Origin: Hepsetus odoe
Taxonomy: Eukaryota > Chordata > Actinopteri > Characiformes > Hepsetidae
Direction of reading: 5' to 3'
Length of the DNA: 64,000 nucleotides
Assembly (NCBI GenBank): GCA_017165825.1
Contig: CM029383.1
Coordinates: 8,380,833 to 8,444,832, forward strand
Below the pieces are notes generated by a model. The model had not been told where the DNA came from. It made no database searches and saw only the letters and a list, made by a program, of their open reading frames with translations. Position 1 is the first letter of the stretch. Every line of letters begins with the position of its first letter. Position numbers and translations under genes: made by a program. Shown here in pieces: positions 1-12,680 of the stretch.

Positions 1-251
1 TCGACTTTGACGACAAGTACATCGTTTCTGCATCGGGAGATCGCACCATTAAGGTCAGTAAGGTCACGATACGGGCACTGCTCAGGAGTGGAATCTGACT
101 GATCTCACTGACGACGTTTAAAGAACTGATCCTGAAACGACATCAGATTCAGATACAACATCAGATACAAACCTGAGAGAAAATAAATAAAAGACTGACT
201 CTGGTCTGTAAATTAGGAACTAGAAAGTGCACTTTTCCGTTTTCTGTTCTA

Positions 252-282
<31 letters not shown>

Positions 283-2986
283 CATGTGTGGGTTGCGTTT
301 TCTTTCTTCCTTTTTTCCTTTTGGGCTTTCTTTTTCTGTCCTGTTTTTTGTTTGTCTTCCATCTTGCTTTATTTCTTTCTTAATGCATCGATACCTTCAT
401 ATCATGATTCATCAGTTTCACACCCCTCCCCTCTCCTGATGCAGCAGATACTGTATCAGCATTGCCAATGGCCCTCAGTCAGTCCAGCAGCCTGCTTGCT
501 TCTCAATGTCCAGCAGAGGGCGGCGTGGTGCAGCCGAGCGCTTTATCCAGCGTGTCCGAGATCCTCCGCCGCAGCTTTGACTGACTGGCTGAGCGGCGGC
601 CAGACAGCGGCCTGTTGGCTCAGCTCAGCGGTATCGTGCTCCGTCTCCTGCTCTTCTGTCTCCCAGACGTCAGAATGGGATTCCAGGAACGCACAGAGCC
701 CACCCGTCGCCCTGGGACCCCCGCCAAGTCATTCTGCTTAGCAAAAAAAAAAAAAAGAAAGGGAGAATCCACCACTCGGAGCTCCCACCCTCTCAAAACA
801 TTCCCCAAATAATGAGGGCTGTCGGGGAGTGTGTTCCACGTTACTCCACACTGGAGGACACTTAACTGGTCTCGGTGAAACACGTTTGACCACTTCTAAC
901 AGGGACGATGCTCGTAGCGAGACGGTGTAAAGACTTTAGAAACCGTGTGTTGTTGATGTCCAGGTTTGCGTGCTGTGGGGTTTAATGTGGGTCTCTGTCT
1001 CTGTAGGTGTGGAGCACAAGCACTTGCGAGTTTGTGCGCACTCTGAACGGTCACAAGCGTGGAATCGCCTGCCTGCAGTACAGAGACCGGCTCGTGGTGA
1101 GCGGCTCTTCAGACAACACCATCAGGTCTGTGTGTGTGTGCTGGGAAATTGCGGCCACCGGGAATACGCATCATCTTTTATTTGATCTGACCGTCCATCC
1201 GCTGCCGCTTGCTTTTTATGTTACTTCAGCTGTAATGAAATCAGCGTCGCTTTTGAAGCTCACTATCATGATTTATAATCTCTGGCTCTGGACTAAATTT
1301 AATTTCTGTCCCTCTCATATACCCCTGCTGTCTGTCTGCAGGCTATGGGATATCGAGTGCGGCGCCTGTTTGCGGGTTTTGGAAGGACACGAGGAGCTGG
1401 TTCGCTGCATACGGTTCGATAACAAGAGGATTGTGAGCGGCGCGTATGACGGGTGAGCCTCAGATCATGACAGACTTCTGGAAATTGGGTTTTTGAAATT
1501 GACGGTTTATTCCAGCGTAACCGAGTGAGGTTCATTTTGCCGACCGGGGAAGTGTTGTTAAAAATCGCCTCCCGCACATTTTCACCACACCTAATTCAAC
1601 TAATCAGTTAATTAACCAATTGAACTTCATTCTCACACACACACACACACGGGCAAATCTTAGTTCATGTGTGGTTTTTCCCAAATCCAAAGAGACCATT
1701 TTTAAATTAGTTTGAAAAAGGCCCTCTTCATGATTAGTTCGTGTGATTTTTTATTTTTATTATATATTAATAATATTTATACTGTGTAGTTTAGCCGCTC
1801 ACTTCAGAAGCGGTGAAAATAATATGCAGATGGACGTTCTCTGTTAATGACCCGTTCGTCTTTCTTTTTGGACGTTCTCATATGATGATCTTGTCGCTGA
1901 ACAGAAGGCAGTACATGTGTAATTTCTCTCTTCGTTGATCTGCTAATGAGATTGTCCAGCAGTGCTTAAACGGGCGGCGCTGGCTGATTGGTTGGCTAAT
2001 GGATTCTGCTGGGTGTCTGTTTGTGCAGTAAAATCAAAGTGTGGGACCTGCAGGCAGCTCTGGACCCACGAGCCCCAGCCAGCACTCTGTGTCTGCGGAC
2101 ACTGGTGGTGAGTGACCTTAAAAGACACACAAACGCATGTTTTTTTGTACCTCCAAGTTCGCGGCATATCCAAAAGTATTCGGACAGGCCTTTTTTCAAA
2201 GCAGTTTGGCTCCTTAAAGATACCCCGGAAGCTGATACAGACCTTTAGTTTCCCGTCTGATCTCAATAGGAAAGCCAGTAGAACAGCGACACACATTAAT
2301 AGTAATCTGCGAGTGGCTGTGTGCAATCAAATGTTGACTGCAGTGTTTCAATAAAAGTCTTAGTAACAATGTTCAGTACATTTTAAAAGATCAATATTGT
2401 CACTTTTCTGAATTCAATAAGGGTGAATTTGTTTGTTAATATTATTAAACTTTCACTTTTCCGTCCTTATATGGGACCCAAGTTGCACAAAGGCTTATAT
2501 AAATCTCCATATTCATTATACAGCTGTTTAGCTCCTCCCACTTGCACCGAAGCTCTAAGGGATGTTTCAGTGCTGCTTTTAAATCAGCAGCCTGTTAGAA
2601 AAGAAAGCACTGCCACGTTTGAGCCTGAAAGGCAGCATAGCAAAAAAAAACAAGCAGTTCTGGGGAAAATCATGAATCTACACCCAGCTAGAGCTGTGAT
2701 TGGTCAGAGGCTCATTTGCATAAAGCACTCTGCATATCAGCGTTGCAGAAACACAGTATATAGTGCAGCCTGTGCATGATAAATGTAAGTTTTAGTTTTA
2801 ACCTCTTGCTGTGTGCATGCGCAGGAGCACTCGGGCCGAGTGTTTCGGCTGCAGTTTGACGAGTTCCAGATCATCAGCAGTTCCCATGACGACACCATCC
2901 TCATCTGGGATTTCCTGAACGTGTCGACTAACGGACAGATGGAAGGGCGATCGCCATCACGCACGTACACCTACATATCCAGATAG
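1..2986 (+). CDS. fbxw11: FBXW11 (beta-TrCP2-like) F-box/WD40 protein, 3' part, five exons
   Basis: Substrate-recognition subunit of the SCF ubiquitin ligase that binds DSG-type phosphodegrons such as those of beta-catenin and I-kappa-B. The 5' part, including the F-box, lies outside the window. Coding exons seen: 1-53, 1007-1125, 1342-1452, 2029-2107 and 2825-2986, all with GT/AG borders and compatible phases, ending in TAG at 2984-2986. They encode the last WD40 blades ([36 protein letters not shown]) and the family C terminus [11 protein letters not shown]. Degron-contact residues equivalent to human beta-TrCP1 R431, G432, R474 and Y488 are present (KRG, LVRC, GAYDG; the 43- and 14-residue spacings fit). 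[12 protein letters not shown] and IISSSHDD favour FBXW11 over BTRC. The paralogue copy (a or b) cannot be told. A potential donor (CAG|GTAAAA) starts 3 nt after the stop. Confidence 0.95.
510..524 (+). promoter_or_regulatory. CTCF-like motif in an fbxw11 intron
   Basis: CCAGCAGAGGGCGGC is a full match to the CTCF core in forward orientation. It may mark a domain border on the fbxw11 side of the locus; function is unproven. Confidence 0.45.
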
Positions 2987-3309
2987 CAGGTAAAACCACA
3001 CGCTGCACATTTATTCCTTACCCGTTTTTGTGGTGTGGTGAATGTAGGACCACAGTCAGGAGAAGCGACGTTACCAGTTAGAAAAGCAAACGCAGTCCTG
3101 GTTTCAAAGAAAGAGTGTAGATCTCTTTAGCAAGGCTGGGATTCCTCAGAAAATAGATCAGTGCCTCGAACTTTGGCCACGATTACTTCGGCATCATCCA
3201 AATTTTTATTTTTTTTTTTTTCCCCGCACAGAAATATGACCGGAGGAATTTTCTGAGGAATCATTCATTTTCTTCCATTTTAGCAACAGTTTTATCTTTT
3301 CTCCCCATT

Positions 3310-3348
<39 letters not shown>

Positions 3349-5015
3349 TTTTCGTCTGTTCAGTGAGAGGGAATGGTGGATGTTTGACATTTGAAAACAT
3401 CCCAAGAATTTTTGTTTTTGCCAAAAATGAGCACAGGATTTCTAGAAGATTATCATCGAATACTATCAGCACTTAGGACATTCCAACGTTTGTAGCGGTT
3501 GAATCGGCACTTTCCATCGTACGTTTGTACACAGCAGTCAGATGTATACAATATATCTATATATACACACGCGCGCGAGAACACTGCTTTACCCCTCATT
3601 TCTTCAAACTTTGCTTCCAGACCTTCTTGTATCTTTTTAAGAGCAGATCTCCAGATCTTCCTGAAGGACAGTGTTGTTGTCTCTCATGTTCAGTCCAGTC
3701 TCTGTACCTGAGCAGTTCTCCAGATCTTCCTGAAGGACAGTGTTGTTGTCTCTCATGTTCAGTCCAGTCTCTGTACCTGAGCAGTTTGATAGTTCTGTGT
3801 TGGTTAATCCACACAGTGATCTACGTCTGAACCTTCAAGCAGAATAAAGCGTCTAACTTAAGACATGAAGTAGTGAAGAACGAGGAGCAGATGATTCCAG
3901 ATGATCAGGTCATTGGGAGAAACCACCTTGTATCTAAATGAATGTATCTAAAAAAAAATGTAATCTACTTTGACGAAGATGAAGTGATTCCAGAGCAAAA
4001 TATAAAGAAACGAGGGGCTGAAGATGTTTGCCGAGTGCTGGATGGTTGTGTATTTAATAATTTAATACTTCGACACGTCATTTGAGCACAGAATGAGGGA
4101 AAAGCTGGGAAAAGAAGACAGGAAATGACTGTGTGGTGTTCCATGTTCACAGGGCTGTGCCGGAGGCGTGCGGAGTGAGGGAGTGTGTGCAGGGACTGTC
4201 CTGATGACCGAGTCTCTGTGGTAGTGTGCCAGGATCAGAGGTCAAGGAACGCCACGCCCTCCACCACTCTTCTGTGTCTGTCTCTCTCTCTCTGTCTCTC
4301 TCTCTGTCTCTCTCTCTCTCCCCCCTCACTCTGAGGAACCCCTACACACACTCAGCCTTGCTCCCCTCTTTCCATCTGTACTGAGGACAAGATGGTGACA
4401 GGGATGCCACTGAGGATGAGCGTGGAGCTCCGCCCCTACATCCGGAGAGATGGCTGCCCTAGCCCTGCCCCTCGGGCCCAAGGACTATGTATCTATCTTT
4501 TTAATTTTTTTTTTTTTTTTTTTTTTTTGTGAAAAGAAGAAAAAAAGAAAAAGTGGAAGCAAACCTTCTACAAGAACTGTACCTGCATGAATGCAATGAA
4601 TGATGGGACAGTAGAGTCGGTCGAACCCCCCCTCCTCCCCGCCCCCTTCGTTTTTGTCTTTCTTACTTTTTTTTTTATTTTTTTTTTTTTATATATATTC
4701 TTTTCCTTTTTTTATTCAGGAAATCAAATTCATTTCGCTTTCTTTGTGATATTGTACTAATAATAATTGTAATTCGCTCCCTTTCAGATTCTCTTCTCTG
4801 ACGAGTCGCTCTGTCCCCTCCATTTCCCTGCTAGCTCTAGCTTTATCTTTCTCTTCCTCCTCCGTCTTGGTCCCCATCGCTGTCCGCTTGTCTAGGTTCC
4901 AAATGACCCATAACTGATCTGAATTTAGTTGTAAACAGAAATGTCTCGTCTAAAACGGTGTTGTATATTGAAAAGATTTTTTTAAAGGAAAAACATTATT
5001 ATTAATAAGAATAAA
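2987..5015 (+). other. fbxw11: fbxw11 3'UTR with probable UTR intron, ending at AATAAA
   Basis: The stop codon is followed after 2 bases by a good donor (gt at 2989). A pyrimidine-poor but plausible acceptor (ttcacag) ends at 4152, followed by a distinct GC-richer stretch from 4153. From there to the AATAAA at 5010-5015 the sequence looks like a terminal UTR exon with poly-T runs. The assumed intron (2989-4152) holds a TTTA microsatellite (about 3308-3352) and a repeat copy (3640-3930). The intron is inferred from splice signals only; a continuous 3'UTR is the alternative. Confidence 0.55.
3640..3930 (-). repeat. Interspersed repeat with two 69-bp minisatellite units
   Basis: Contains two copies of a 69-bp unit (near 3652 and 3721: agatcttcctgaaggacagt ... 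ctctgtacctgagca). Family flanks follow: 'agcgtctaacttaagacatg' and 'gatgattccagatgatcagg'. The same module occurs at 19480-20035, 20735-21345, 23430-23580 and 30480-30545. Confidence 0.8.
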
Positions 5016-5759
5016 GTACTTGACTGTGAAGGAGTGTTAACAAGGTGGCGCGAGCGGTGTTTGTTTGCCTGCAAGTTTTTGTTTGTTTTTCGTCTTTCTC
5101 TAATGTTCGTTACGTTGGATCGTTATCAGGCTGATCTCTGCTGGGTCTTGTTGAGTTTGGCCCTTTTTCCGTTGTAGGACCAAAAGGATCTGGTCTTCCG
5201 TGTGTTTGAACCTTTTTTTGTGTCCATCAAATGGAAGACTTTCTCTCCACTAACCACAGACGACCCAAACAGACCGATTTTTGCTTTTTCGTCGGCCGAT
5301 GTCCCAGCAGTGTCCTACCCAATATGGATGTCGCGATCAGCGAAAGTGTGCCTTTACCTCTTCATCAAGTCTGGCAACAGCAGCGAGGGCTCTGGGGTGT
5401 CCAACGTTATCTCAACGAAATCTCCAGCGAGACGGGCTTTGACTCCTTTGATGTCCTACACCCAGGATGATGGGGTCATCCAATAGGATGAGAGCGCTCT
5501 CTGGCGCTCCCTTAAAAATGCAACCCTGCTGGACCAGCCAGACAGGACGGGTCCACTGATCTGACAACATCTCTACCCCTTAGCAGAAGGTTCTCCGCAG
5601 GATCCAGAGATCCTGGAGCTTCTGGTGCCTCAGTATCTCTGAAGGAACACTTCAGGACGCCGCTCTCATTCTTTTTGCCCCCCCCCCCCCCTTTCTGCAA
5701 CTTCTCCTCCCTCTCCTCAGTGATGTATAAACTTGTGCAAGGTGACCCTCGATGATTGA

Positions 5760-6085
5760 TGGGAGTCGTTCTTATGGTGGAGGATGGTGGCGAGACCAGC
5801 TGTGTTATACGGTTTGGAGACTACCGCTAATGGAAAAGAAGGGTCAGAGCTAAAGCTGCTGTTTAATTTAAGTTTTTTTAGGTGGGACAACTGGGAGACG
5901 GGGTTGAAACAGGGTTGCATCGGTTTGGACATCTCCAGAGGAGAGACGAGGAGCACATCAGGAGAAGGATGTTGAAGATGGAGGTTTATGGACGTGAGAG
6001 AGGACATGCAGTTGGGAAAGAGGAAGATGCAGAGGACAGGAAGACACGGAGACGGATGATCCACTGTGGCGACCTCTAATCTCTA
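5760..6085 (+). mobile_element. Truncated non-LTR retrotransposon (LINE) 3' end
   Basis: Decayed reading frames contain RPAVLYGLETTA and, in another frame, FGHLQRRDEEHIRRRMLKME followed by EEDAEDRKTRRRMIHCGDL. This is the C-terminal end of RTE/BovB-like or related reverse-transcriptase ORFs, where the usual pattern is GHVxRRxEExIGRRxLxMELPGKRKRGRPK. Frameshifts separate the pieces, so it is a dead 5'-truncated copy. Related copies lie at 23750-23935, 50605-50935 (reverse), 51895-52050 and 62300-62660. Confidence 0.7.
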
Positions 6086-7009
6086 AGAAGGTTGTCCCCT
6101 AATAAAGCTATTGGAGGTGTGAGCTTGAGGGACCCGCCTTCAGGACTCGCCTTTTTTGTAAATAAATGCACACAAGCTCGTTCGCAAAGGTATTCAAATC
6201 GGACCGTTCTGGGCAGAATGAAGCGTCGTCCATCATAAAACTCAGGAGCAGAAATGGGATGTTCTGAAATTTTGTACTTTAATAAGAACGGGACCAAATG
6301 GAAGCCTAATTTGAGTCGTCAGGAAAAAAAAAAGGCCAGTCCTGAGACTTTTTCTTCATTTTTTTTTGGTCTTAAAATACTAATTCTACTAACGATCTCT
6401 CTTCTGTTCCTGCAGACAGGAGAATATGGTTGGCAGGAGGATGCTGCACTGGCAGGGGAGCCAACGTTTAGAAGTTCTTCCACTAAAAATAGTTCATCTT
6501 TAAAGGAGAAATAAAATTGAAATCTGATTAAGTCGTTATTAAGCTTTAAGATTAAGGAAGTAACAGAAGAAAGCATCTTCTGGTTCTCCAGACCTATCGC
6601 TGTGGTTGTGGAGCTGTTCTAGGAACGGGCTCTTCATGTCCTGGGAGACGTGAAGTGGAGCGTTGTTAGAAGGGAGGATCAAAGTGGGTCTGCAGACAGA
6701 AAGGCCCGACACGGCCGATCAGGAATGCAGAGGAAAGCTGGCGCTTCACACTTTCTCCACACGTCTTCCACACGACTCCGTACACAGCTGGGGACGCTTT
6801 TCTAGGAACGAAGTCCTCCAATAAAAAGAATTTTCAAACATGAATCCCTGCCGACTTGTGTAATTTGATTGAATACTAATCTAATCTGCGTCTGGGCGTA
6901 GCACACCTGTCGTCTTTCCACTTTGATCATTTTCACGTTTTTCAGGAGCTCTCCAGAGCTCCTCTATGGTTCTCTCAACTGCAGGCCCAGATCCCCTGAT
7001 CAGTCATTC

Positions 7010-7175
7010 AGATTCCAGACCAGGAGGCTGCCTTGAGGTACCCTTGAGCAAGGCATCGTCCCCGTCACTGCTCCCCGGGTGCTTTTAATTGCTGCACGAA
7101 TGTGTGAGGGTGAAACACAGGTTGAATTTTATTGCGTTGTGCTGCATTTCATCATGATGAGAGTAGTCACTTTCA
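7010..7175 (+). mobile_element. SINE fragment (3' body)
   Basis: The core 'cttgaggtacccttgagcaa', the 'ccgtcactgctcccc' segment and the terminal 'gtcactttcacttt' tail are shared with the copies at 12815-13060, 13100-13385, 14285-14520, 30545-30680, 58685-58925 and 60190-60360. The tRNA-like head is missing here. Confidence 0.65.
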
Positions 7176-9544
7176 CTTTTTCGCTAGATCTGGATTTAAA
7201 CGCACAAGCCGCAGATGTGAGCCTTCTTGACCTTTCTAAACAGGATCTGCTGGAAGATCTTTCTGTCGGGTGGGTATTTTGTTTCAACCAGACACGCTTT
7301 TCTGTTTGTGAACATCTGATTCATCAAGCAGTCCAGGCTGAAACCTCTGGAGAAGTAACTGGGTCGGTTTTCAATGTGGCCCTGGATTGCTTTATTCTGA
7401 AATGTTGATGTTTTCATACTTTATCGAGCTTTTCGTTCAGGGATAAAACTTCATAACCAAAGTTGAGGTGACATCACGCCATTCGTTCCTCATTCTTCAT
7501 GCTGTCCTGCCCGGTGGAGACGGGACCATTAAGATGAAAATATGAATGAGACCATGTCAACAAAATAAATATATTTTTAATAAGTCATATCAAAATAGCT
7601 CATCTTTCACTTTTGACTTCAGCCCCAGTGGGACATAGTAGTGGTCAAACTGGACATTGTCTTTTTCTTGGACGGTCTTCAGCGTGGACGCCTGTTTCAG
7701 CTTGAACGACACCGTCAGAGCGGCAGAATATTTCACAACGCGAACATCTCGGACACCAAAACAAAAAATATTCTCGTGCGCCAGACGACTGGCTCGGGTC
7801 ACCGTTACCGGATATCCGCTCGGTTCTCGGTCAAAGTTCACGCTGATTATACCCTACAAACGGAGCCGTTTTTTGGTGGCGCTCTGTATAATAAGGCTGC
7901 CAAAAAAGGTTCCTTAAAAATTAATTTTCCCTTTATAGAGACCCGGCCATTGGTCAAGTCTTTGGGGAGCCGAACTGCTAAAAGTGGTCGTGAATGAAGC
8001 GGAGAGTTATAGCGGTTATGAAGATGCTGCCTGATGCCTGGGACTACGCACAGGCGGCGGGATACATGCAGGGTGCTGTGAGGCAAAATAGCTCCCAGAT
8101 TCTTTCTCTCAGATTTGTCACCATTTTACCATCGACTTTCCATGTAAACACTCCAAAATGGTCTGGTGTGTTGTGATAGTCCCTGAAATGGTTGTATTTG
8201 TGTTGGAGACACTCCAGGTTCCATTCACCACCACTGGGAGGGATGTTTGTCTGCAATTAACCAATTTAACAACAAAGAAACCCTTAGCAATTAGGCAGAG
8301 ATTTACAGACATTACAGCTACATTCACCTGGTCAATTTTTTGGGCGGCGGTCAAAGGATTTAATGGCAGTTTTCCAATCAATTAGTGTTTCAAGCAGAGC
8401 ATATGGGCTGGAGGTGCTGCAGACTTGGGGCTGAAGACTTTGGGAAACGGTCGATAAGGTGTGCCTCCTTTCAGTCTCTATTTCTCGCCAAGACTAGTTT
8501 CTTTAGCGCTGGACACTGGAGGAGCATTCTTTGGCTTGAAGTGCTGCGTGCCCTTGTCAGAAGTTCGCAGAAGTTAGTTTCGTTCCTGGACGCCTGCCCA
8601 GCCGTCTTTGGTTACGTTAGATTGTTTACACAGCCTTGTCCCTTGACATTGACCTCGGCCTGGAGGTCGGTACCTGCAGGAATCCTCTGCAGGCGGTCAG
8701 CTTTCTTAGAAGAAGGACCCCGACCCACCAATCCAACTGCCTTCGGGACATCGCTGAGCGTCTGTGGCCGATCGATGCTTGTACTTTTTGCGGGTTCTGC
8801 AAAAGTCCTGCACCTTGTCCAGCCCTTGTCGGTGCCAACTTAGCCACGGGTTGAGAGTTCTCTGATTGGCCATTCAGCCTAGCAAATCAGTGCGCAAGAA
8901 GAGGACAAAGTCAAAGTCTTTATATCAGGGTTGTGCAGCACCGGCCCGAGCACAGTTGGGTCATTTCCATTCCTGAACACCAGCCTAAGTACAGAGTCCT
9001 GCCACCTTGTTGTTTTGGGGTGTCAGGTCTTCAAGTTCTCTCCAAGTTGGGGAAAAAGATTTGGAGAAAATTTGAACGTACACGGTTTCACCTTGAACCT
9101 GTTGTAACCCATTCGACAGATGTCTGTTGCTTCTTCTTTAATCAAGACCTAATTCTATGAGGCTAATTATACCCAAAAAAACAGTGGAATTCACCTGAAT
9201 CTTCTCGTTACCAGACCAAAACTTTTTTCAACCTTCTCAAACCCCATGTAGCTCTTTATCCCAAGTCATACTGCGCCCTATCTTTGTTTTGCACAACTTT
9301 AACATAAAGCTGAATGAAATTTGAGAGGGTTGAGGAACGTTTTGGTGAGAATTATTGGAAAGCATTTGAGTAACTCTTGACCGTGGTTCCAGTTTTAAAC
9401 TGAAGAAGCAACATTTGAGCTAGACCTGTCTTAACAGATCGTCTGCCTCTGGGCTAAACGAGAAATTGTGTAAATGTGACTTTTTCCAGCATGTTGTTCC
9501 TCTAACCAGCTGCTGTAAACGTCAGCGTGTGTCAGGCGTGGAGC

Positions 9545-10324
9545 TTAGGCGGTCTCCTGCATCCGCCGGCTCCTCTTGCTGACTGTGGTGAAGCTGCAGT
9601 GCTGCAGGCTGGGTTGCTCTCCAGGGGGGAATCTCTTCATGAAGTGGACGTCCTGTTGGTTGGGAAGAGTCTGCGACCCCCGCCGTGGTCGGCCCTTCTT
9701 GTTGAACCCCACGTACCAGCCTACGTAACGTGCGGACATCCAGGCGGTGTAGTTGTTCTCCAGCATGACCTCGGTGAAGACACACTCCATGTTCCCACTG
9801 CTGGCTTTCTGTGGACCAAATGTAGATGTTCAGGCGTTGTGGTGCAGCTTTCTGCTACAGGTTTGACCAATGAGAGCCAAATAAGCTCAAAGTATGTGCA
9901 ACAAATGGTCGAAGGATGCTTAACAATGCAAATGTGGAGGAAAAACTGGATGCCAGGGTACTCACCCGTCCCACCAGCTTGCCCCTGCGGTTCATGCACA
10001 AGTAGAAGTTGGTCTCTTTGCCCCGAATTCTCACCTGACTCCCGAAGGTGTCTGCCTCCACAACAAGCTGGGCTTGTGAAGAGACAACACAGACAGACAG
10101 GAATATAGACGGGCAGAGGATGTGCTCGCTTTGCCTTTTCAGAATCTCTGCCAGAGAATTTTGGGGTTTTCCAGGCAGAGGCACAGGCAACTCCCTTATC
10201 TGCAACTATTCGTTTTAATAGACATTATTCATCTCGGCTAATCAAAATAACGAGAACTGTCCTTCACTCGCTGCTACCAACTTGACAACTTCAGTCCTCA
10301 CTGGGCAATACTGCATACACTGAT

Positions 10325-10355
<31 letters not shown>

Positions 10356-12109
10356 CTCAGCTGTCTGATGGGGCTAACTGATAACACCTTAATCCCCTGA
10401 AAACTTTTCTCTGGTATTTAATTTGTATTGTAGGAAACGCTCGAGCACGTTTTCATTTGAGAGGGCTCGATTGCCATCGTTGCCGGAGTCCTTGAATGAC
10501 TCTGAGGTCATGCAAGATCGATATCACCTCTCCTCTCTCCACCTATCCACCCCCAACATTTGTTCCCTCTGTCTTTGTCTTAGTCTTTGCCCTTCTCTTT
10601 AGTGCAATGGGACAGGACAAATGCAGATTCCATTAATTGATCAATGAAGGGTACTTTCGGTTACAGTGCATCCTCTTTCTCCTTCTAGTCCTGTGCACTC
10701 AGCCCAGATGGTTCAGATGCCCTTATTCTCATTGGCAGAGACCCTGTACATGTCATTCTTTGAACCTGGAAATGGTCCTTCACTCTCAAATAACATACAC
10801 ACAATGAAGAACCTATGAGGAACCAGAAGTGCCATCTCAAAATAGGAGAACTGTTTTTAGAACCTTCTCAAGAACCTTTCATTGTTATCTTTCCAACGTT
10901 CACATCACTGAAAGAACCTTTGCTGCGGAGGTTCTATACCACTGCTCAAAGAACCCTTTGACCCACCTTTACCTATCCGGTTCTATGAAGGGCCCTTAAC
11001 TTTATGCAGCATATATTCATTATTCATAACCATTCATAACAGCAAGGTTCATTCTGAAGGCTTGGTTTGGGTTAAATGTTGTTTTAAGATCTGTCTGGCA
11101 CTTTTATCTTCTAGATGTTCAATAATGGAGCCAGATTTTGTCAATAAATGATCAATAACTGAACAGAAATGGTTTGGGGAAGATTAACAATGCAAATAAT
11201 TTATGCATCTACTGTAATGTGTAACATCGTCAGCCAGCAGATTAAATGATGATCTCAAGGCTTTGCTGGTGTTCATGTGTTTGTTTAATCAATCCATCAT
11301 CATTAAGGTTAACGCCGGATGCTGGCATGGAATCAACTGAGGAAATGACTTTGTTACATTTGAACTGGGCCTAGATACGGCCCAGCAGGTTCTGTGTGTT
11401 TTAAGCAAATGTTCTTACCGAATTTGTCCCCATCCTCTCCTCTAGCCAGGATCTTCCTGCCCAGGACCTGCACATGTTTGCCACTGGTCCTGCTGTAGAG
11501 CTGGTACACCCTGTGATGCTTTCTGCTCAGACTGTCTCTGGTGCCCGCCTGGCTCTCCACATGCTCTCCGAAATCGACACTGTCCACTGCTAGAACCTTC
11601 AACCACACGGTGTTGATGAGAAAGCAGTGATTGATTACTATTCCCTCGATAAAAGTTCATCAAAAGTGTTATTATTATATTGCTTTTTTTAGCATCCATA
11701 CTTTTGATGGTTACACGTTTGAGCTCTCAGGAGAAAGAATGTTTTTACCTGCAGGAGGCTACACAGCAGCAAAACAGCTTGGACGCATCTAGCAGAAGAA
11801 AAAGAGAGAGAATCTGATCTGTTATCAGACCTCCACATTCTCAAGTATGCGAGCAATGTGATAAACCAGGGAGTGTGATTTAATTTATTTTTTTTAATGA
11901 CAGATGCTCTGAGAGCCGCGGTCAGATACGGCAGATGTATGAGAGGCTTGTTATCTGAGGAGTTTGAAGCCCATGGAGACTGGGATGGGCTTCTGTGAGC
12001 GCTGGTGCAGCAGATCAGTGGAGTAAAGCAGAAAAAAGAGGAAGACTTACTTCAGGACCATCTGCAGTTCAACTTACATGATCAACACCGGAGGGAGGAT
12101 GGACTGCAT
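9545..12109 (-). CDS. fgf18/fgf24: Fibroblast growth factor of the Fgf8/17/18/24 group, complete, five exons
   Basis: Secreted heparin-binding ligand for FGF receptors. Coding exons on the minus strand: 12078-12109, 11749-11788, 11419-11596, 9966-10072 and 9545-9808. All junction phases match (2, 0, 1, 0), giving 206 residues; human FGF18 has 207. The first two exons encode a signal peptide (MQSILPPVLI then CVQAVLLLCSLLQ). The mature part has the group signature YQLYSRTSGKHVQVLGRK, ARGEDGDKFAQLVVEADTFG, YLCMNRRGKLVG, ECVFTEVMLENNYTA, GWYVGFNKKGRPRRG and NQQDVHFMKR. The tail TTVSKRSRR matches FGF18 better than FGF8 or FGF17. It is more divergent than fish Fgf18 usually is, so the fish-specific Fgf24 is a real alternative. 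The start codon is chosen because its exon gives the correct phase into the signal-peptide exon. Confidence 0.92.
10073..11418. other. FGF intron with an 'agaacc' interspersed repeat and TC microsatellite
   Basis: The largest intron of the FGF gene. It holds a TC run (about 10326-10355) and, at about 10735-11000, repeated AGAACC/GGTTCT words in both orientations. These resemble a fold-back interspersed repeat of fishes. No coding signal seen. Confidence 0.4.
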
Positions 12110-12680
12110 GACTCGGGCGCAGGGATTCGCTTCCAAAACGGGAGCCCGCAGCATCCGACAGTGAGGGTGCGTCTCACACGCGGGGACCCCACCTGTCCAT
12201 GTCCTGCTGGAGCAGCCCAGGTGACCTGCTCTTGGCCGACGCTCCTCTGGGGCTCCCCTGGGGTCTCATGATCAAACGATTTCGGAGCTCGCGCGAGAGC
12301 GCCCAGGACAGCGCCGCCACATCAGCGCGTAAAAGAAAAGCGATGGAAGGAAAACGCGGGGATCTATCGAGTTCTCCTGCAGTGGAGGCCAGCTCTGCTG
12401 TCGTCCTTTCTCCCCTTGTTCTGCCCCCTTTTGTCTCGCTGAAGCCCCGCTCGCCACAGGACAGCACGTTTGCTGAATGGGGAGGAAGCGCCGCGTGCGC
12501 CGGAGTGGAACGAGGAGGAGGAGGAGGAGGAGGAGGAGGAGGAGCGCGCGGGGCTGGGACGGTGCGCACGAATCCAGGCTGCAGTTTGTCGCCAGGGGCT
12601 GGTGAGAGGAGGAGGAGGAGGAGGAGGGGTCCATGGAGTGGTCCATTGGAAGGATGCAAAGTCCTTGTAAACACAGAAAG
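12110..12680 (-). promoter_or_regulatory. GC/CpG-rich 5' region of the FGF gene (probable promoter and 5'UTR)
   Basis: Directly upstream, in minus-strand sense, of the first coding exon lies a CpG-rich block with GGA repeats (12508-12545 and 12605-12630). This is the expected place for the promoter and 5'UTR. The transcription start cannot be placed from sequence alone. Long open frames on both strands are the by-product of GC-rich, purine-biased sequence. Confidence 0.5.

Larger units (their letters stand above)
5016..9544. other. Intergenic stretch between fbxw11 and the FGF gene
   Basis: The two genes converge here (fbxw11 on +, FGF on -). The stretch holds a LINE 3' fragment (5760-6080) and a SINE fragment (7010-7175), both listed separately. 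Short open frames at 7590-8400 on both strands show no domain, splice structure or family I recognise. The 3'UTR of the FGF gene must begin just below 9545; I found no clear poly(A) signal for it close by. Confidence 0.5.
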
